Below, in pieces: positions 11,427 through 19,611 of a stretch of DNA of 64,000 nt. The DNA comes from Streptomyces sp. CB01373 (lineage in GTDB: Bacteria; Actinomycetota; Actinomycetes; Streptomycetales; Streptomycetaceae). Both the position numbers and the translations under genes were made by a program. The notes under the pieces are model-generated. The model saw only the letters and a list, made by a program, of their open reading frames with translations. It was not told where the DNA came from and ran no database searches. The DNA lies in NCBI RefSeq assembly GCF_002803075.1, contig NZ_NNBK01000010.1, forward strand, positions 82,129 through 146,128, given 5' to 3'. Each line of letters begins with the position of its first letter. The first letter of the stretch is position 1.

Positions 11427-12545
11427 ATGACAGACGCACTGAAGCGCCTTTCCGACGAAGGCGTCGCGATCTGGCTGGACGACCTGTCGCGCAAGCGGAT
11501 CACGTCCGGCAACCTCGCCGAGCTGATCGACCAGCAGCACGTCGTGGGCGTCACCACCAACCCGACGATCTTCCAGAAGGCCATCTCGCACGGGGACGGC
11601 TACGAGCAGCAGGTCTCGGACCTGGCCGCCCGCCGGGTCACGGTGGATGAGGCCATCCGCATGATCACGACGGCGGACGTCCGCGACGCCGCCGACATCC
11701 TGCGCCCGCTCTTCGACGCCACCGGCGGCAAGGACGGCCGGGTCTCCATCGAGGTGGACCCGCGTCTGGCGCACAACACCAGGGCGACGGTCGCCGAGGC
11801 CCGCCAGCTCGCCTGGCTGGTCGACCGGCCCAACACGCTCATCAAGATCCCGGCCACCCGGGCGGGCCTGCCGGCGATCGCCGAGACCATCGGCAACGGC
11901 ATCAGCGTCAACGTCACCCTGATCTTCTCGCTGGAGCGCTACCGCGCGGTGATGGACGCGTACCTGAGCGGCCTGGAGAAGGCCCGGGGCCGCGGCCTGG
12001 ACCTGTCGAAGATCCACTCGGTGGCGTCCTTCTTCGTGTCCCGCGTGGACACCGAGATCGACCGGCGGATCGACGAGCTCGGCACCGACGAGGCCAAGGC
12101 GCTGCGCGGCAAGGCGGGCGTGGCCAACGCGCGTCTGGCCTACGAGGCGTACGAGGAGGTCTTCTCCTCCGACCGCTGGAGCGCGCTGGAGCGGGAGGGC
12201 GCCAACAAGCAGCGTCCGCTGTGGGCGTCCACCGGGGTGAAGGACAAGGCGTACAAGGACACCATGTACGTCGAGGAGCTGGTGGCGCCGAACACGGTGA
12301 ACACCATGCCCGAGGCCACCCTTGAGGCCACCGAGGACCACGGCGCGATCCGCGGCGACGCGATCACCGGCACCTACGAGCAGGCCCGCGCGGACATCGA
12401 CGCGCTGGAGCGCATCGGGATCTCCTACGACGACGTCGTCCAGGTTCTGGAGGACGAGGGCGTCGAGAAGTTCGAGGGGTCCTGGAACGACCTGCTGAAG
12501 TCCACCGAGGCGGAGCTGGAGCGCCTCGCTCCCGCGGAGGGCTGA
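11427..12545 (+). CDS. tal: Transaldolase
   Basis: Transaldolase transfers dihydroxyacetone units between sedoheptulose-7-phosphate and glyceraldehyde-3-phosphate. The 372-residue protein starts MTDALKRLSDEGVAIWLDDL. It has VVGVTTNPTIFQKAI and RVSIEVDPRLA, the Schiff-base lysine in TLIKIPATRAGLPAI, and the phosphate-binding region NVTLIFSLERYRAVM. ATG 11427 is preceded by AGGAG, 11 nt away. The gap to tkt is 34 bp, and zwf starts 5 bp after its stop. Confidence 0.97.
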   Translation: MTDALKRLSDEGVAIWLDDLSRKRITSGNLAELIDQQHVVGVTTNPTIFQKAISHGDGYEQQVSDLAARRVTVDEAIRMITTADVRDAADILRPLFDATGGKDGRVSIEVDPRLAHNTRATVAEARQLAWLVDRPNTLIKIPATRAGLPAIAETIGNGISVNVTLIFSLERYRAVMDAYLSGLEKARGRGLDLSKIHSVASFFVSRVDTEIDRRIDELGTDEAKALRGKAGVANARLAYEAYEEVFSSDRWSALEREGANKQRPLWASTGVKDKAYKDTMYVEELVAPNTVNTMPEATLEATEDHGAIRGDAITGTYEQARADIDALERIGISYDDVVQVLEDEGVEKFEGSWNDLLKSTEAELERLAPAEG

Positions 12546-12550
12546 GAACC

Positions 12551-14089
12551 TTGGCTCCTCTTACCGTCACCGGAGCGAATCCGCTCCGTGACCCCGCCGA
12601 CCGACGGCTCCCGCGCATCGCGGGGCCGTCGGGCCTGGTCATCTTCGGTGTCACAGGCGACCTGTCGCGCAAGAAGCTGATGCCCGCCGTGTACGACCTG
12701 GCCAACCGGGGTCTGCTGCCGCCGGGCTTCTCGCTCGTCGGCTTCGCCCGCCGCGACTGGGAGCACGAGGACTTCGCGGAGGTCGTGCACGACGCCGTCA
12801 AGGAGCACGCGCGCACGCCGTTCCGTGAGGAGGTCTGGCAGCAGCTCATCCAGGGGATGCGCTTCGTGCAGGGCACCTTCGACGACGACGACGCGTTCGA
12901 GCGGCTGCGCGGCACGATCGAGGAACTGGACAAGGCGCAGGGCACGGGAGGCAACTTCGCCTTCTACCTGTCGGTGCCGCCGAAGTCCTTCCCGGTGGTC
13001 ATCCAGCAGCTCAAGAAGCACCAGCTCGCCGACCAGAGCCACGGCTCGTGGCGGCGCGCGGTCATCGAGAAGCCCTTCGGCCACGACCTGAAGTCGGCCG
13101 AGGAGCTGAACCGGATCGTGCACGAGGTGTTCGACCCGGAGCAGGTCTTCCGCATCGACCACTACCTGGGCAAGGAGACCGTCCAGAACATCCTGGCGCT
13201 GCGTTTCGCCAACACGATGTTCGAGCCGATCTGGAACCGGTCCTTCGTGGACCATGTGCAGATCACCATGGCCGAGGACATCGGCATCGGCGGCCGGGCC
13301 GGCTACTACGACGGCATCGGCGCCGCCCGTGACGTCATCCAGAACCACCTGCTGCAGCTCCTGGCGCTGACCGCCATGGAGGAGCCCGCCTCCTTCGACG
13401 CGGACGCGCTGGCCGCGGAGAAGACCAAGGTGCTCGGCGCGGTGAAGCTGCCCAAGGACCTGGGCAGGTCGACCGTGCGCGGGCAGTACGCGGCGGGCTG
13501 GCAGGGCGGCGAGAAGGTCATCGGCTACCTCGAGGAAGAGGGCATCGACAAGAAGTCGAAGACCGACACCTACGCGGCCGTCAAGCTGGCGATCGACAAC
13601 CGCCGCTGGGCGGGCGTCCCCTTCTATCTGCGCACCGGAAAGCGCCTGGGCCGCCGCGTCACCGAGATCGCGGTCGTCTTCCAGCGGGCGCCGCACTCCC
13701 CCTTCGACACCTCGGCCACCGAGGAACTCGGGCAGAACGCCATCGTGATCCGCGTCCAGCCGGACGAGGGTGTCACGGTCCGCTTCGGCTCCAAGGTGCC
13801 CGGCACGTCGATGGAGATCCGGGACGTGTCGATGGACTTCGCCTACGGCGAGTCCTTCACGGAGTCCAGCCCGGAGGCGTACGAGCGGCTGATCCTGGAC
13901 GTGCTGCTCGGCGACTCCAACCTCTTCCCGCGCACCGAGGAGGTCGAGCTGTCCTGGCGGATCCTCGACCCGATCGAGACGTACTGGGACAAGCACGGCA
14001 AGCCCGCGCAGTACCCGTCCGGGACATGGGGACCCGCCGAGGCGGACGACATGCTCGCACGAGACGGACGGAGCTGGCGCCGGCCATGA
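12551..14089 (+). CDS. zwf: Glucose-6-phosphate 1-dehydrogenase
   Basis: This enzyme oxidises glucose-6-phosphate to 6-phosphogluconolactone and feeds NADPH and pentose phosphates. The 512-residue protein has the coenzyme site FGVTGDLSRKKLMPA, the catalytic RIDHYLGKETVQNI, the substrate region VIEKPFGHDLKSAEELN, and PFYLRTGKRL. The start is TTG 12551, 5 bp after the tal stop with GGAGG upstream; no better start precedes the conserved GPSGLVIFG. The stop overlaps the opcA ATG (ATGA). Confidence 0.95.
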   Translation: MAPLTVTGANPLRDPADRRLPRIAGPSGLVIFGVTGDLSRKKLMPAVYDLANRGLLPPGFSLVGFARRDWEHEDFAEVVHDAVKEHARTPFREEVWQQLIQGMRFVQGTFDDDDAFERLRGTIEELDKAQGTGGNFAFYLSVPPKSFPVVIQQLKKHQLADQSHGSWRRAVIEKPFGHDLKSAEELNRIVHEVFDPEQVFRIDHYLGKETVQNILALRFANTMFEPIWNRSFVDHVQITMAEDIGIGGRAGYYDGIGAARDVIQNHLLQLLALTAMEEPASFDADALAAEKTKVLGAVKLPKDLGRSTVRGQYAAGWQGGEKVIGYLEEEGIDKKSKTDTYAAVKLAIDNRRWAGVPFYLRTGKRLGRRVTEIAVVFQRAPHSPFDTSATEELGQNAIVIRVQPDEGVTVRFGSKVPGTSMEIRDVSMDFAYGESFTESSPEAYERLILDVLLGDSNLFPRTEEVELSWRILDPIETYWDKHGKPAQYPSGTWGPAEADDMLARDGRSWRRP

Positions 14090-15090
14090 AGATAGACCTG
14101 ACCGACACCACGGCCAGCAAGATCAACAAGGCGCTGGTGAAGGCCCGGCGGGCGATCGGCACCCCGGCCGTGGGCATGGTGCTCACGCTGGTCATCGTCA
14201 CCGACGAGGAGAACGCCTACGACGCCCTGAAGGCCGCCGGCGACGCCTCGCGGGAGCATCCCTCGCGCCTGCTGGTCGTCATCAAGCGGCACGCCCGGAC
14301 CCTGCGCGACCGCACGTCCTCGCGGCTGGACGCCGAGGTGCGGGTGGGCGCGGACGCCGGCACCGGCGAGACGGTGGTACTGCGCCTGCACGGCGAGGTG
14401 GCCGACCACGCCCAGTCGGTGGTGCTGCCGCTGCTGCTGCCCGACGCGCCGGTCGTCGTCTGGTGGCCGGTGAACGCGCCGCTCGACCCGGCCAAGGACC
14501 CGCTGGGCGCCCTGGCGCAGCGCCGGGTCACCGACACCTACTCCTCCGAGCAGCCGGTGCGGGAGCTCTCGGCGCGGGCCGAGGCGTACACGCCCGGCGA
14601 CACGGACCTGTCCTGGACCCGGATCACGCCGTGGCGCTCGATGCTGGCCGCGGCCCTCGACCAGGTCACCTGCGAGGTCAGGGCCGTGGAGGTGGAGGGC
14701 GAGGAGTTCAACCCGAGCTGCGAGCTGCTGGCGATGTGGCTCGCGGACCGGCTGGACGTACCCGTCAGGCGCTCGCAGTCCGCGGGGCCCGGTCTGACCG
14801 CGGTCCGCATGGACACCAGCTGCGGCCCGATCGCCCTGGACCGGGCCGACGGCAGGCTGGCGACCCTGTCCATCCAGGGGCAGCCGGAGCGGGCGGTGGC
14901 GCTGAAGCGGCGGGAGACGGCCGAGCTGATCGCGGAGGAGCTGCGGCGGCTCGACCCGGACGACACGTACGCCTCCGCGCTGCGGTTCGGCGTGGACCGG
15001 CTGGACGGCACCCAGGCGTCCGACGGCTCCAGGGCTGCGGCGCCGGAGCCGATCGCGGTGCCCGTGCCCCAGGAGGAGGCCGCCAAGTGA
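14086..15090 (+). CDS. opcA: Glucose-6-phosphate dehydrogenase assembly protein OpcA
   Basis: OpcA is an allosteric activator and assembly factor for G6PDH in cyanobacteria and actinobacteria. The 334-residue product starts MKIDLTDTTASKINKALVK. Family features include RLLVVIKRHART, VVLPLLLPDAPVVVWWPVNAP and DLSWTRITPWRSMLAAALDQ. It overlaps zwf by 4 nt and pgl by 4 nt (GTGA), so the three are translationally coupled. The C-terminal tail is Pro/Ala-rich. Confidence 0.93.
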   Translation: MKIDLTDTTASKINKALVKARRAIGTPAVGMVLTLVIVTDEENAYDALKAAGDASREHPSRLLVVIKRHARTLRDRTSSRLDAEVRVGADAGTGETVVLRLHGEVADHAQSVVLPLLLPDAPVVVWWPVNAPLDPAKDPLGALAQRRVTDTYSSEQPVRELSARAEAYTPGDTDLSWTRITPWRSMLAAALDQVTCEVRAVEVEGEEFNPSCELLAMWLADRLDVPVRRSQSAGPGLTAVRMDTSCGPIALDRADGRLATLSIQGQPERAVALKRRETAELIAEELRRLDPDDTYASALRFGVDRLDGTQASDGSRAAAPEPIAVPVPQEEAAK

Positions 15091-15869
15091 GCACTCCGCA
15101 ACTGGTCGTCCACCACGACAAGGAGCTGATGGCGCAGGCCGCCGCGGCCCGGCTGATCACGCGGATCGTGGACGCGCAGGCCTCGACGGGCTCGGCGTCC
15201 GTGGTCCTCACCGGCGGCCGCAACGGCAACGGCGTGCTGGCCGCGCTGGCGGCCGCGCCCGCCCGTGACGCGATCGACTGGGGCCGGCTCGACCTGTGGT
15301 GGGGCGACGAGCGGTTCCTGCCGGAGGGCGACCCGGAGCGCAATGTCACGCAGGCCCGCGAGGCCCTGCTGGACTCCGTGCCGCTGGACCCCAAGCGCGT
15401 GCACGCCATGCCCGCGTCGGACGGTCCCCATGGCGCGGACGCCGAGGCGGCGGCGGAGGCCTACGCCGAGGAGCTGGCCCGCGCGGCCGGCCCCGAGAAC
15501 CACGGCGCGGTCCCGGCGTTCGACGTCCTGATGCTGGGCGTCGGCCCGGACACCCATGTCGCGTCCCTCTTCCCGGAGCACCCGGGGGTGCGCGAGACGG
15601 AGCGTACGGTGATCGGGGTGCACGGCTCCCCCAAGCCGCCGCCCACCCGCGTCTCCCTCACCCTGCCCGCCATCCGCTCGGCCCGTGAGGTCTGGCTGCT
15701 GGCGGCAGGCGAGGACAAGGCCAACGCGGTGGCGATGGCCCTGTCGGGCGCGGGCGAGATCCAGGCCCCGGCAGCCGGCGCCCGGGGCCGCGCCCGCACC
15801 CTGTGGCTCCTGGACACGGCGGCGGCCTCGCAACTACCGCGGTCGCTGTATCCGCCGGCTTCGGCGTGA
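15087..15869 (+). CDS. pgl: 6-phosphogluconolactonase
   Basis: This enzyme hydrolyses the lactone made by Zwf to 6-phosphogluconate. The 260-residue protein is of the DevB/NagB-like family, with VVLTGGRNGNGVLAALA, LDLWWGDERFLPEGDPERN, the catalytic-loop region FDVLMLGVGPDTHVASLFP and VSLTLPAIRSAREVWLLAAG. GTG 15087 overlaps the opcA stop. It is the last gene of the pentose-phosphate operon and is followed by a strong terminator. Confidence 0.95.
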   Translation: MSTPQLVVHHDKELMAQAAAARLITRIVDAQASTGSASVVLTGGRNGNGVLAALAAAPARDAIDWGRLDLWWGDERFLPEGDPERNVTQAREALLDSVPLDPKRVHAMPASDGPHGADAEAAAEAYAEELARAAGPENHGAVPAFDVLMLGVGPDTHVASLFPEHPGVRETERTVIGVHGSPKPPPTRVSLTLPAIRSAREVWLLAAGEDKANAVAMALSGAGEIQAPAAGARGRARTLWLLDTAAASQLPRSLYPPASA

Positions 15870-15873
15870 ACGG

Positions 15874-15913
15874 CAAGGTGCGGCGGCGGTGAGAACACCG
15901 CCGCCGCACCTTG
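15874..15913. terminator. Terminator of the pentose-phosphate operon
   Basis: The arms 15874-15891 and 15896-15913 form a perfect 18-bp stem closed by an AGAA loop. It lies directly after pgl and before the converging sugar-permease gene, so it probably works both ways. Confidence 0.85.
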
Positions 15914-15971
15914 TTCCCGGCCCGTCCGGCACGCGGGGAGGAGGCCGTTCAGGCCGGACCGGAGGTCGGCG

Positions 15972-16811
15972 TCACTTCACCGACCCGGCCATCACCCCCT
16001 GCACGAAGTGCCGCTGGAAGGCGAAGAACACGACCACCGGCACGATCAGCGACAGGAACGCCCCCGGCGCCAGCACATCGATGTTGCTGCCGAACTGCCG
16101 GATCTGCGACTGGAGTTCCACCGTCAGCGGCTGCGACGAGGTGTCGGCGAACAGCAACGCCACCAGCATGTCGTTCCACACCCACAGGAACTGGAAGATG
16201 GCGAGGCTCGCGATCGCGGGCCGCCCCACCGGCAGCACCAGCCGGGTGAAGATCCGCCACTCGTTGCCCCCGTCCATGCGGGCCGCCTCCAGCATCTCCT
16301 TCGGCATCTCGGCGAAGTAGTTCCGCAACAGGAACACCGCGAACGGCAGTCCGTAGGCCACGTGGAAGAGGACCACGCCGGGGATCGTGCCGAACAGGCC
16401 AAGCTGGCCGAAGAGTTTGGCGACGGGCAGCAGACCGATCTGCACGGGCACCACCAGCATGGCCACCACCAGCAGGAACAGCGGCTCACGGGCCGGGAAG
16501 TCCATCCAGGCGAACGCGTATCCGGCCAGCGCCGCGACGACCACGACCAGGAACGTCGTGGGCACCGAGATCAGCACCGTGTTCCAGAAGGCCCTGGTGA
16601 TGCCGGAGTTCTTCAGCAGTGCCGAGTAGTTGTCGAAGGACAGTTGCTGCGGGCTTGCCAGCGCCGTCCACCAGCCGCCCTTCGCGGTGTCCTGGGCCGA
16701 ACGCAGCGACGACACGAACAGGCCCGCGAGCGGGGTCATCCAGACCAGGCCGATCACCACGAGGACGGCCTGGACCAGCGCGCTGCTCAGGCCTCGCCTG
16801 ACCGCGTTCAT
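15972..16811 (-). CDS. Sugar ABC transporter permease (MalG type)
   Basis: This 279-residue integral membrane permease of a carbohydrate importer has about six membrane segments. It carries the MalG-type EAA loop EMLEAARMDGGNEWRIFTRLVLPVGRPA, which contacts the ATPase. ATG 16811 shares one base with the stop of the upstream permease gene (TGATG), so expression is coupled. No ATPase is encoded nearby; Streptomyces importers of this class usually share MsiK, which is an inference here. It is the last gene of the operon glucosidase, binding protein, permease, permease. Confidence 0.92.
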   Translation of the reverse strand: MNAVRRGLSSALVQAVLVVIGLVWMTPLAGLFVSSLRSAQDTAKGGWWTALASPQQLSFDNYSALLKNSGITRAFWNTVLISVPTTFLVVVVAALAGYAFAWMDFPAREPLFLLVVAMLVVPVQIGLLPVAKLFGQLGLFGTIPGVVLFHVAYGLPFAVFLLRNYFAEMPKEMLEAARMDGGNEWRIFTRLVLPVGRPAIASLAIFQFLWVWNDMLVALLFADTSSQPLTVELQSQIRQFGSNIDVLAPGAFLSLIVPVVVFFAFQRHFVQGVMAGSVK

Positions 16812-18178
16812 CACTGACTCCTTCGGAAGCGGCGGACGTTGAACACCATCGCCGGGATCACCAGGAGCAGCAGGAGCACGCCGAGCGCACTGCCGAGGCC
16901 CTGGTTGTTGCCACCGCCGAAGGACACCAGCCACATCTGGGTCGCCAGCACGGTGGCGTCCTGCTGCACCGGGCCGGGCGCGATGATGTAGACGAGGTCG
17001 AAGACCTTCATCACGTTGATCACGAGGGTGACGAAGACGACGGTGAGGACGGGGGCGAGCAGCGGCACGGTGATCCGGCGGAAGATCTGCCACTCGTTGG
17101 CCCCGTCGATGCGCGCCGCCTCCAGCGCGTCACGCGGCAGCGCGGACAGTCCGGCGCCGATCAGCACCATCGCGAACCCGGTCCAGATCCACAGGTAGGC
17201 GCCGATGATCATCGGGGTGACGAGCGTCGGGCCGAGCCAGGAGACGCCCTGGTAGGGCTGGGCGAAGTTGGCCTGCTCCAGCTTCACCTCGTACGAGCCC
17301 GCCTTGAGGCCCGTGAAGCTGAAGGAGCCGTCGGAGCCCGTGGTGGTGCTCGCGACCGTATGGCCGTCGCGCACCGCCTCGACCTTCATGCCGGGCATAC
17401 CGCTCTCGCCGGGGTCGATCTTGCCCTGGGTGCCGCCTCCGCCGGGTGCGAAGTCCAGGTAGACGACTCCGCGCAGTTCGTCCGCGGCGGTCTTCCCGTC
17501 CTCCACCGGGCGGGCGGGCGAGGCGCCGCCGGGCAGGTCCTTGGGCAGCACGCCGACCATGGGCAGGGTCACCGTGGAGCCCGGCGAGAGGCTCGTGCTC
17601 GTGAGGTAGGAGCCGTCCCGGCCCTCGGTCAGCCCGAACCCCTCGCGGGCGCGGGCGCTCGGGTAGGCCGGGGATTCCTTGAACGCGTCGTGCACGGAGA
17701 CCACGGCGGCGTTCAGGACGCCCTTGTCCGGGTCCTCGTCGTAGGCGAGCCGGAAGATGATGCCGGCAGCCAGGAAGGAGACGGCCATCGGCATGAACAG
17801 CAGCAGCTTGAACGCCGTCGCCCAGCGGACCTTCTCCACCAGCACGGCGAGGATCAGTCCGAGCCCGGTCAGCAGCGCCGGGGCGACGACGACCCAGATC
17901 GTGGTGTTCCGGATGGCCTTCAGCGTCGCCGGGTCGTGGAATATCTCGGTGTAGTTGTCCCCGCCGACGAACCGGGTGCCTGAGGCGTCGAAGAAGCTCC
18001 GGCCGACGGAGAACAGCACCGGGTAGACGACGAGGGCGCCGAGCAGCAGCAGTGCGGGGAAGACGAACAGCAGCGCGACGACCCGGCCCCGCCGCCGCGC
18101 GCGCCGAACCTGCTCGGCGCGCGCGGCGGGCGACGGGGGGCCCGCGCCCTTCTCCTTCGGGAGCGTGGGGGCGGTCAT
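16811..18178 (-). CDS. Sugar ABC transporter permease (MalF type) with inserted Cna-B-like domain
   Basis: This 455-residue permease is far longer than the usual 290-320. Residues 30-145 and 312-450 form the normal MalF-like membrane core with the EAA loop DALEAARIDGANEWQIFRRI. Residues about 150-310 are an inserted, probably extracytoplasmic segment in a loop between membrane helices. Within it, residues 258-305 (SGMPGMKVEAVRDGHTVAST, then GSDGSFSFTGLKAGSYEVKL) look like a Cna-B/carboxypeptidase-regulatory-like beta-sandwich. It lies 6 bp after the binding-protein gene and overlaps the next permease. The transport role is clear; the function of the insert is unknown. Confidence 0.9.
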   Translation of the reverse strand: MTAPTLPKEKGAGPPSPAARAEQVRRARRRGRVVALLFVFPALLLLGALVVYPVLFSVGRSFFDASGTRFVGGDNYTEIFHDPATLKAIRNTTIWVVVAPALLTGLGLILAVLVEKVRWATAFKLLLFMPMAVSFLAAGIIFRLAYDEDPDKGVLNAAVVSVHDAFKESPAYPSARAREGFGLTEGRDGSYLTSTSLSPGSTVTLPMVGVLPKDLPGGASPARPVEDGKTAADELRGVVYLDFAPGGGGTQGKIDPGESGMPGMKVEAVRDGHTVASTTTGSDGSFSFTGLKAGSYEVKLEQANFAQPYQGVSWLGPTLVTPMIIGAYLWIWTGFAMVLIGAGLSALPRDALEAARIDGANEWQIFRRITVPLLAPVLTVVFVTLVINVMKVFDLVYIIAPGPVQQDATVLATQMWLVSFGGGNNQGLGSALGVLLLLLVIPAMVFNVRRFRRSQ

Positions 18179-18184
18179 GACGGA

Positions 18185-19525
18185 TCAGCCCTGGTTCTTG
18201 TACGCCTTGGCCGCCGCGGCCTCCAGCTTCGCCGCGGTGCCCTTCGGGTCGGACGGGTCGCGCAGGAAGTCCTGGAGCAGCTTCCACTCGCCCGCGCCGC
18301 TGGTGCCGCCGAAGGCCGCCGGGGCCTGGTCGGACATGTCGAAGCGGACCGCGTCGGAGTCGCCCGCCCCGATGAGGGACTTGGCGGTGGCGCGGGTGAC
18401 GTCGTCGCCGTAGGAGGCGAGGTCGAGGTTCTTGTTCGGGGACAGGAATCCGCCGGCCTTGGCCCACACGGCCGCGGCCTCGGGGGTGGCCAGGTACTCG
18501 AGGAGCTTCATGCCGGCCTTGGCGTTCTTGCCGTCCTTGAGGACGGCGGCCGCGTCACCGCCGCTGACGACCGGCGCGTTGCCGCCGTCGACCGGCGGGA
18601 AGGGGAAGAAGTCCGCGTCCTTGCCGATGGTCCGGTCGAACTGGTCGTGGGCGACGCCCGCGACGAAGTCGCCCTCGTAGACCATGCCGGCCTCGGGCTT
18701 GGGTCCGAAGACCTTCTCCACCGAGCCCGGGAAGTCGGTGTTGAGGGCGCCCTTCTGGCCGCCCGCGATCAGCTGCTTGTCCTTGAACAGCTTGCCGAGC
18801 GTGGTGAGGGCCTTGACCACGCTGTCGTCGGTCCACTTCAGGTCGTGGGCGGCGAGGGCGTCGTACTTCTCGGGGCCGGCCTGGGAGAGGTAGACGTTCT
18901 CGAACCAGTCGGTCAGGGTCCAGCCGTCCTGTCCGGCGACCGCGAAGGCGGCGAGTCCGGAGTCGGAGAGGGTGTGCCCGGCCTTGAGCATCTCGTCGTA
19001 GGTCGCCGGTGCCTTGACGCCGGCCTGGTCGAGCGCGTCGGGGCTGTACCAGACAGTGGACTTGTGGGCGGCCTTGAAGTACAGGCCGTACAGGGTGTCG
19101 TCGACGCTGCCGTACTTCTTCCACACCGGCGCGAAGTTGGCGTCCACCGACTTCTGGGTGGTGTCGGACAGCGGCTCCAGCCAGCCCTTCTTGGCGAACT
19201 GCTGGAGCACGCCGACCTGCGGGACCATCACGACGTCGGGCGCGTTGCCGCCCTCGATCTTGCTGCCGACGACGGTGGAGACGTTGTCGCCGGTCGACAT
19301 GAACTGGGTCTTGGCGCCGGTCTTCGCGGAGAACGCGTCCAGCACCTTCTGGAAGTTCTTCTGCTCGCTGCCGGACCAGACGCCGGCCACGGTGACCGTC
19401 TGGCCGCTGAGCGTCTTGTCGCCGCCACCGGCGGAGACGGGGTCGTCGCCGCCGCAGGCGGTGGCGCCGAGGGCGAGGACGAGGGCGGTGCAGCCGGTGA
19501 GCAGGGTGGTACGTCGTCGCATCAT
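18185..19525 (-). CDS. Carbohydrate ABC transporter substrate-binding lipoprotein
   Basis: This 446-residue solute-binding protein of family 1 is anchored as a lipoprotein. The signal sequence MMRRRTTLLTGCTALVLALG ends in the lipobox ATAC (Cys24). The mature part has GNAPDVVMVPQVGVLQQFAKKG, YGLYFKAAHKSTVWYSP and GDAAAVLKDGKNAKAGMKLL, matching alpha-glucoside/maltose-type binding proteins. The start may be Met1 or Met2 (19522). It lies between the glucosidase gene and two permeases, so an alpha-glucoside substrate is likely but not shown. Confidence 0.93.
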   Translation of the reverse strand: MMRRRTTLLTGCTALVLALGATACGGDDPVSAGGGDKTLSGQTVTVAGVWSGSEQKNFQKVLDAFSAKTGAKTQFMSTGDNVSTVVGSKIEGGNAPDVVMVPQVGVLQQFAKKGWLEPLSDTTQKSVDANFAPVWKKYGSVDDTLYGLYFKAAHKSTVWYSPDALDQAGVKAPATYDEMLKAGHTLSDSGLAAFAVAGQDGWTLTDWFENVYLSQAGPEKYDALAAHDLKWTDDSVVKALTTLGKLFKDKQLIAGGQKGALNTDFPGSVEKVFGPKPEAGMVYEGDFVAGVAHDQFDRTIGKDADFFPFPPVDGGNAPVVSGGDAAAVLKDGKNAKAGMKLLEYLATPEAAAVWAKAGGFLSPNKNLDLASYGDDVTRATAKSLIGAGDSDAVRFDMSDQAPAAFGGTSGAGEWKLLQDFLRDPSDPKGTAAKLEAAAAKAYKNQG

Positions 19526-19560
19526 CGTTGATGTCCCTTCGGAAGGTGGGGATTGACGAA

Positions 19561-19611
19561 GTTCAGAGGTCGGTGAGGTTCAGGGGTCGGTGAGGTTCAG
19601 AGGTCGGTGCC
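19561..19611. repeat. Three tandem 17-bp copies at the glucosidase gene 3' end
   Basis: Copies at 19561-19577, 19578-19594 and 19595-19611 share GTTCAGAGGTCGGTG with one or two differences. The rightmost copy contains the glucosidase stop codon and its last codons; the other two lie just beyond the stop. It looks like slippage-type triplication of the gene end. Confidence 0.85.
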
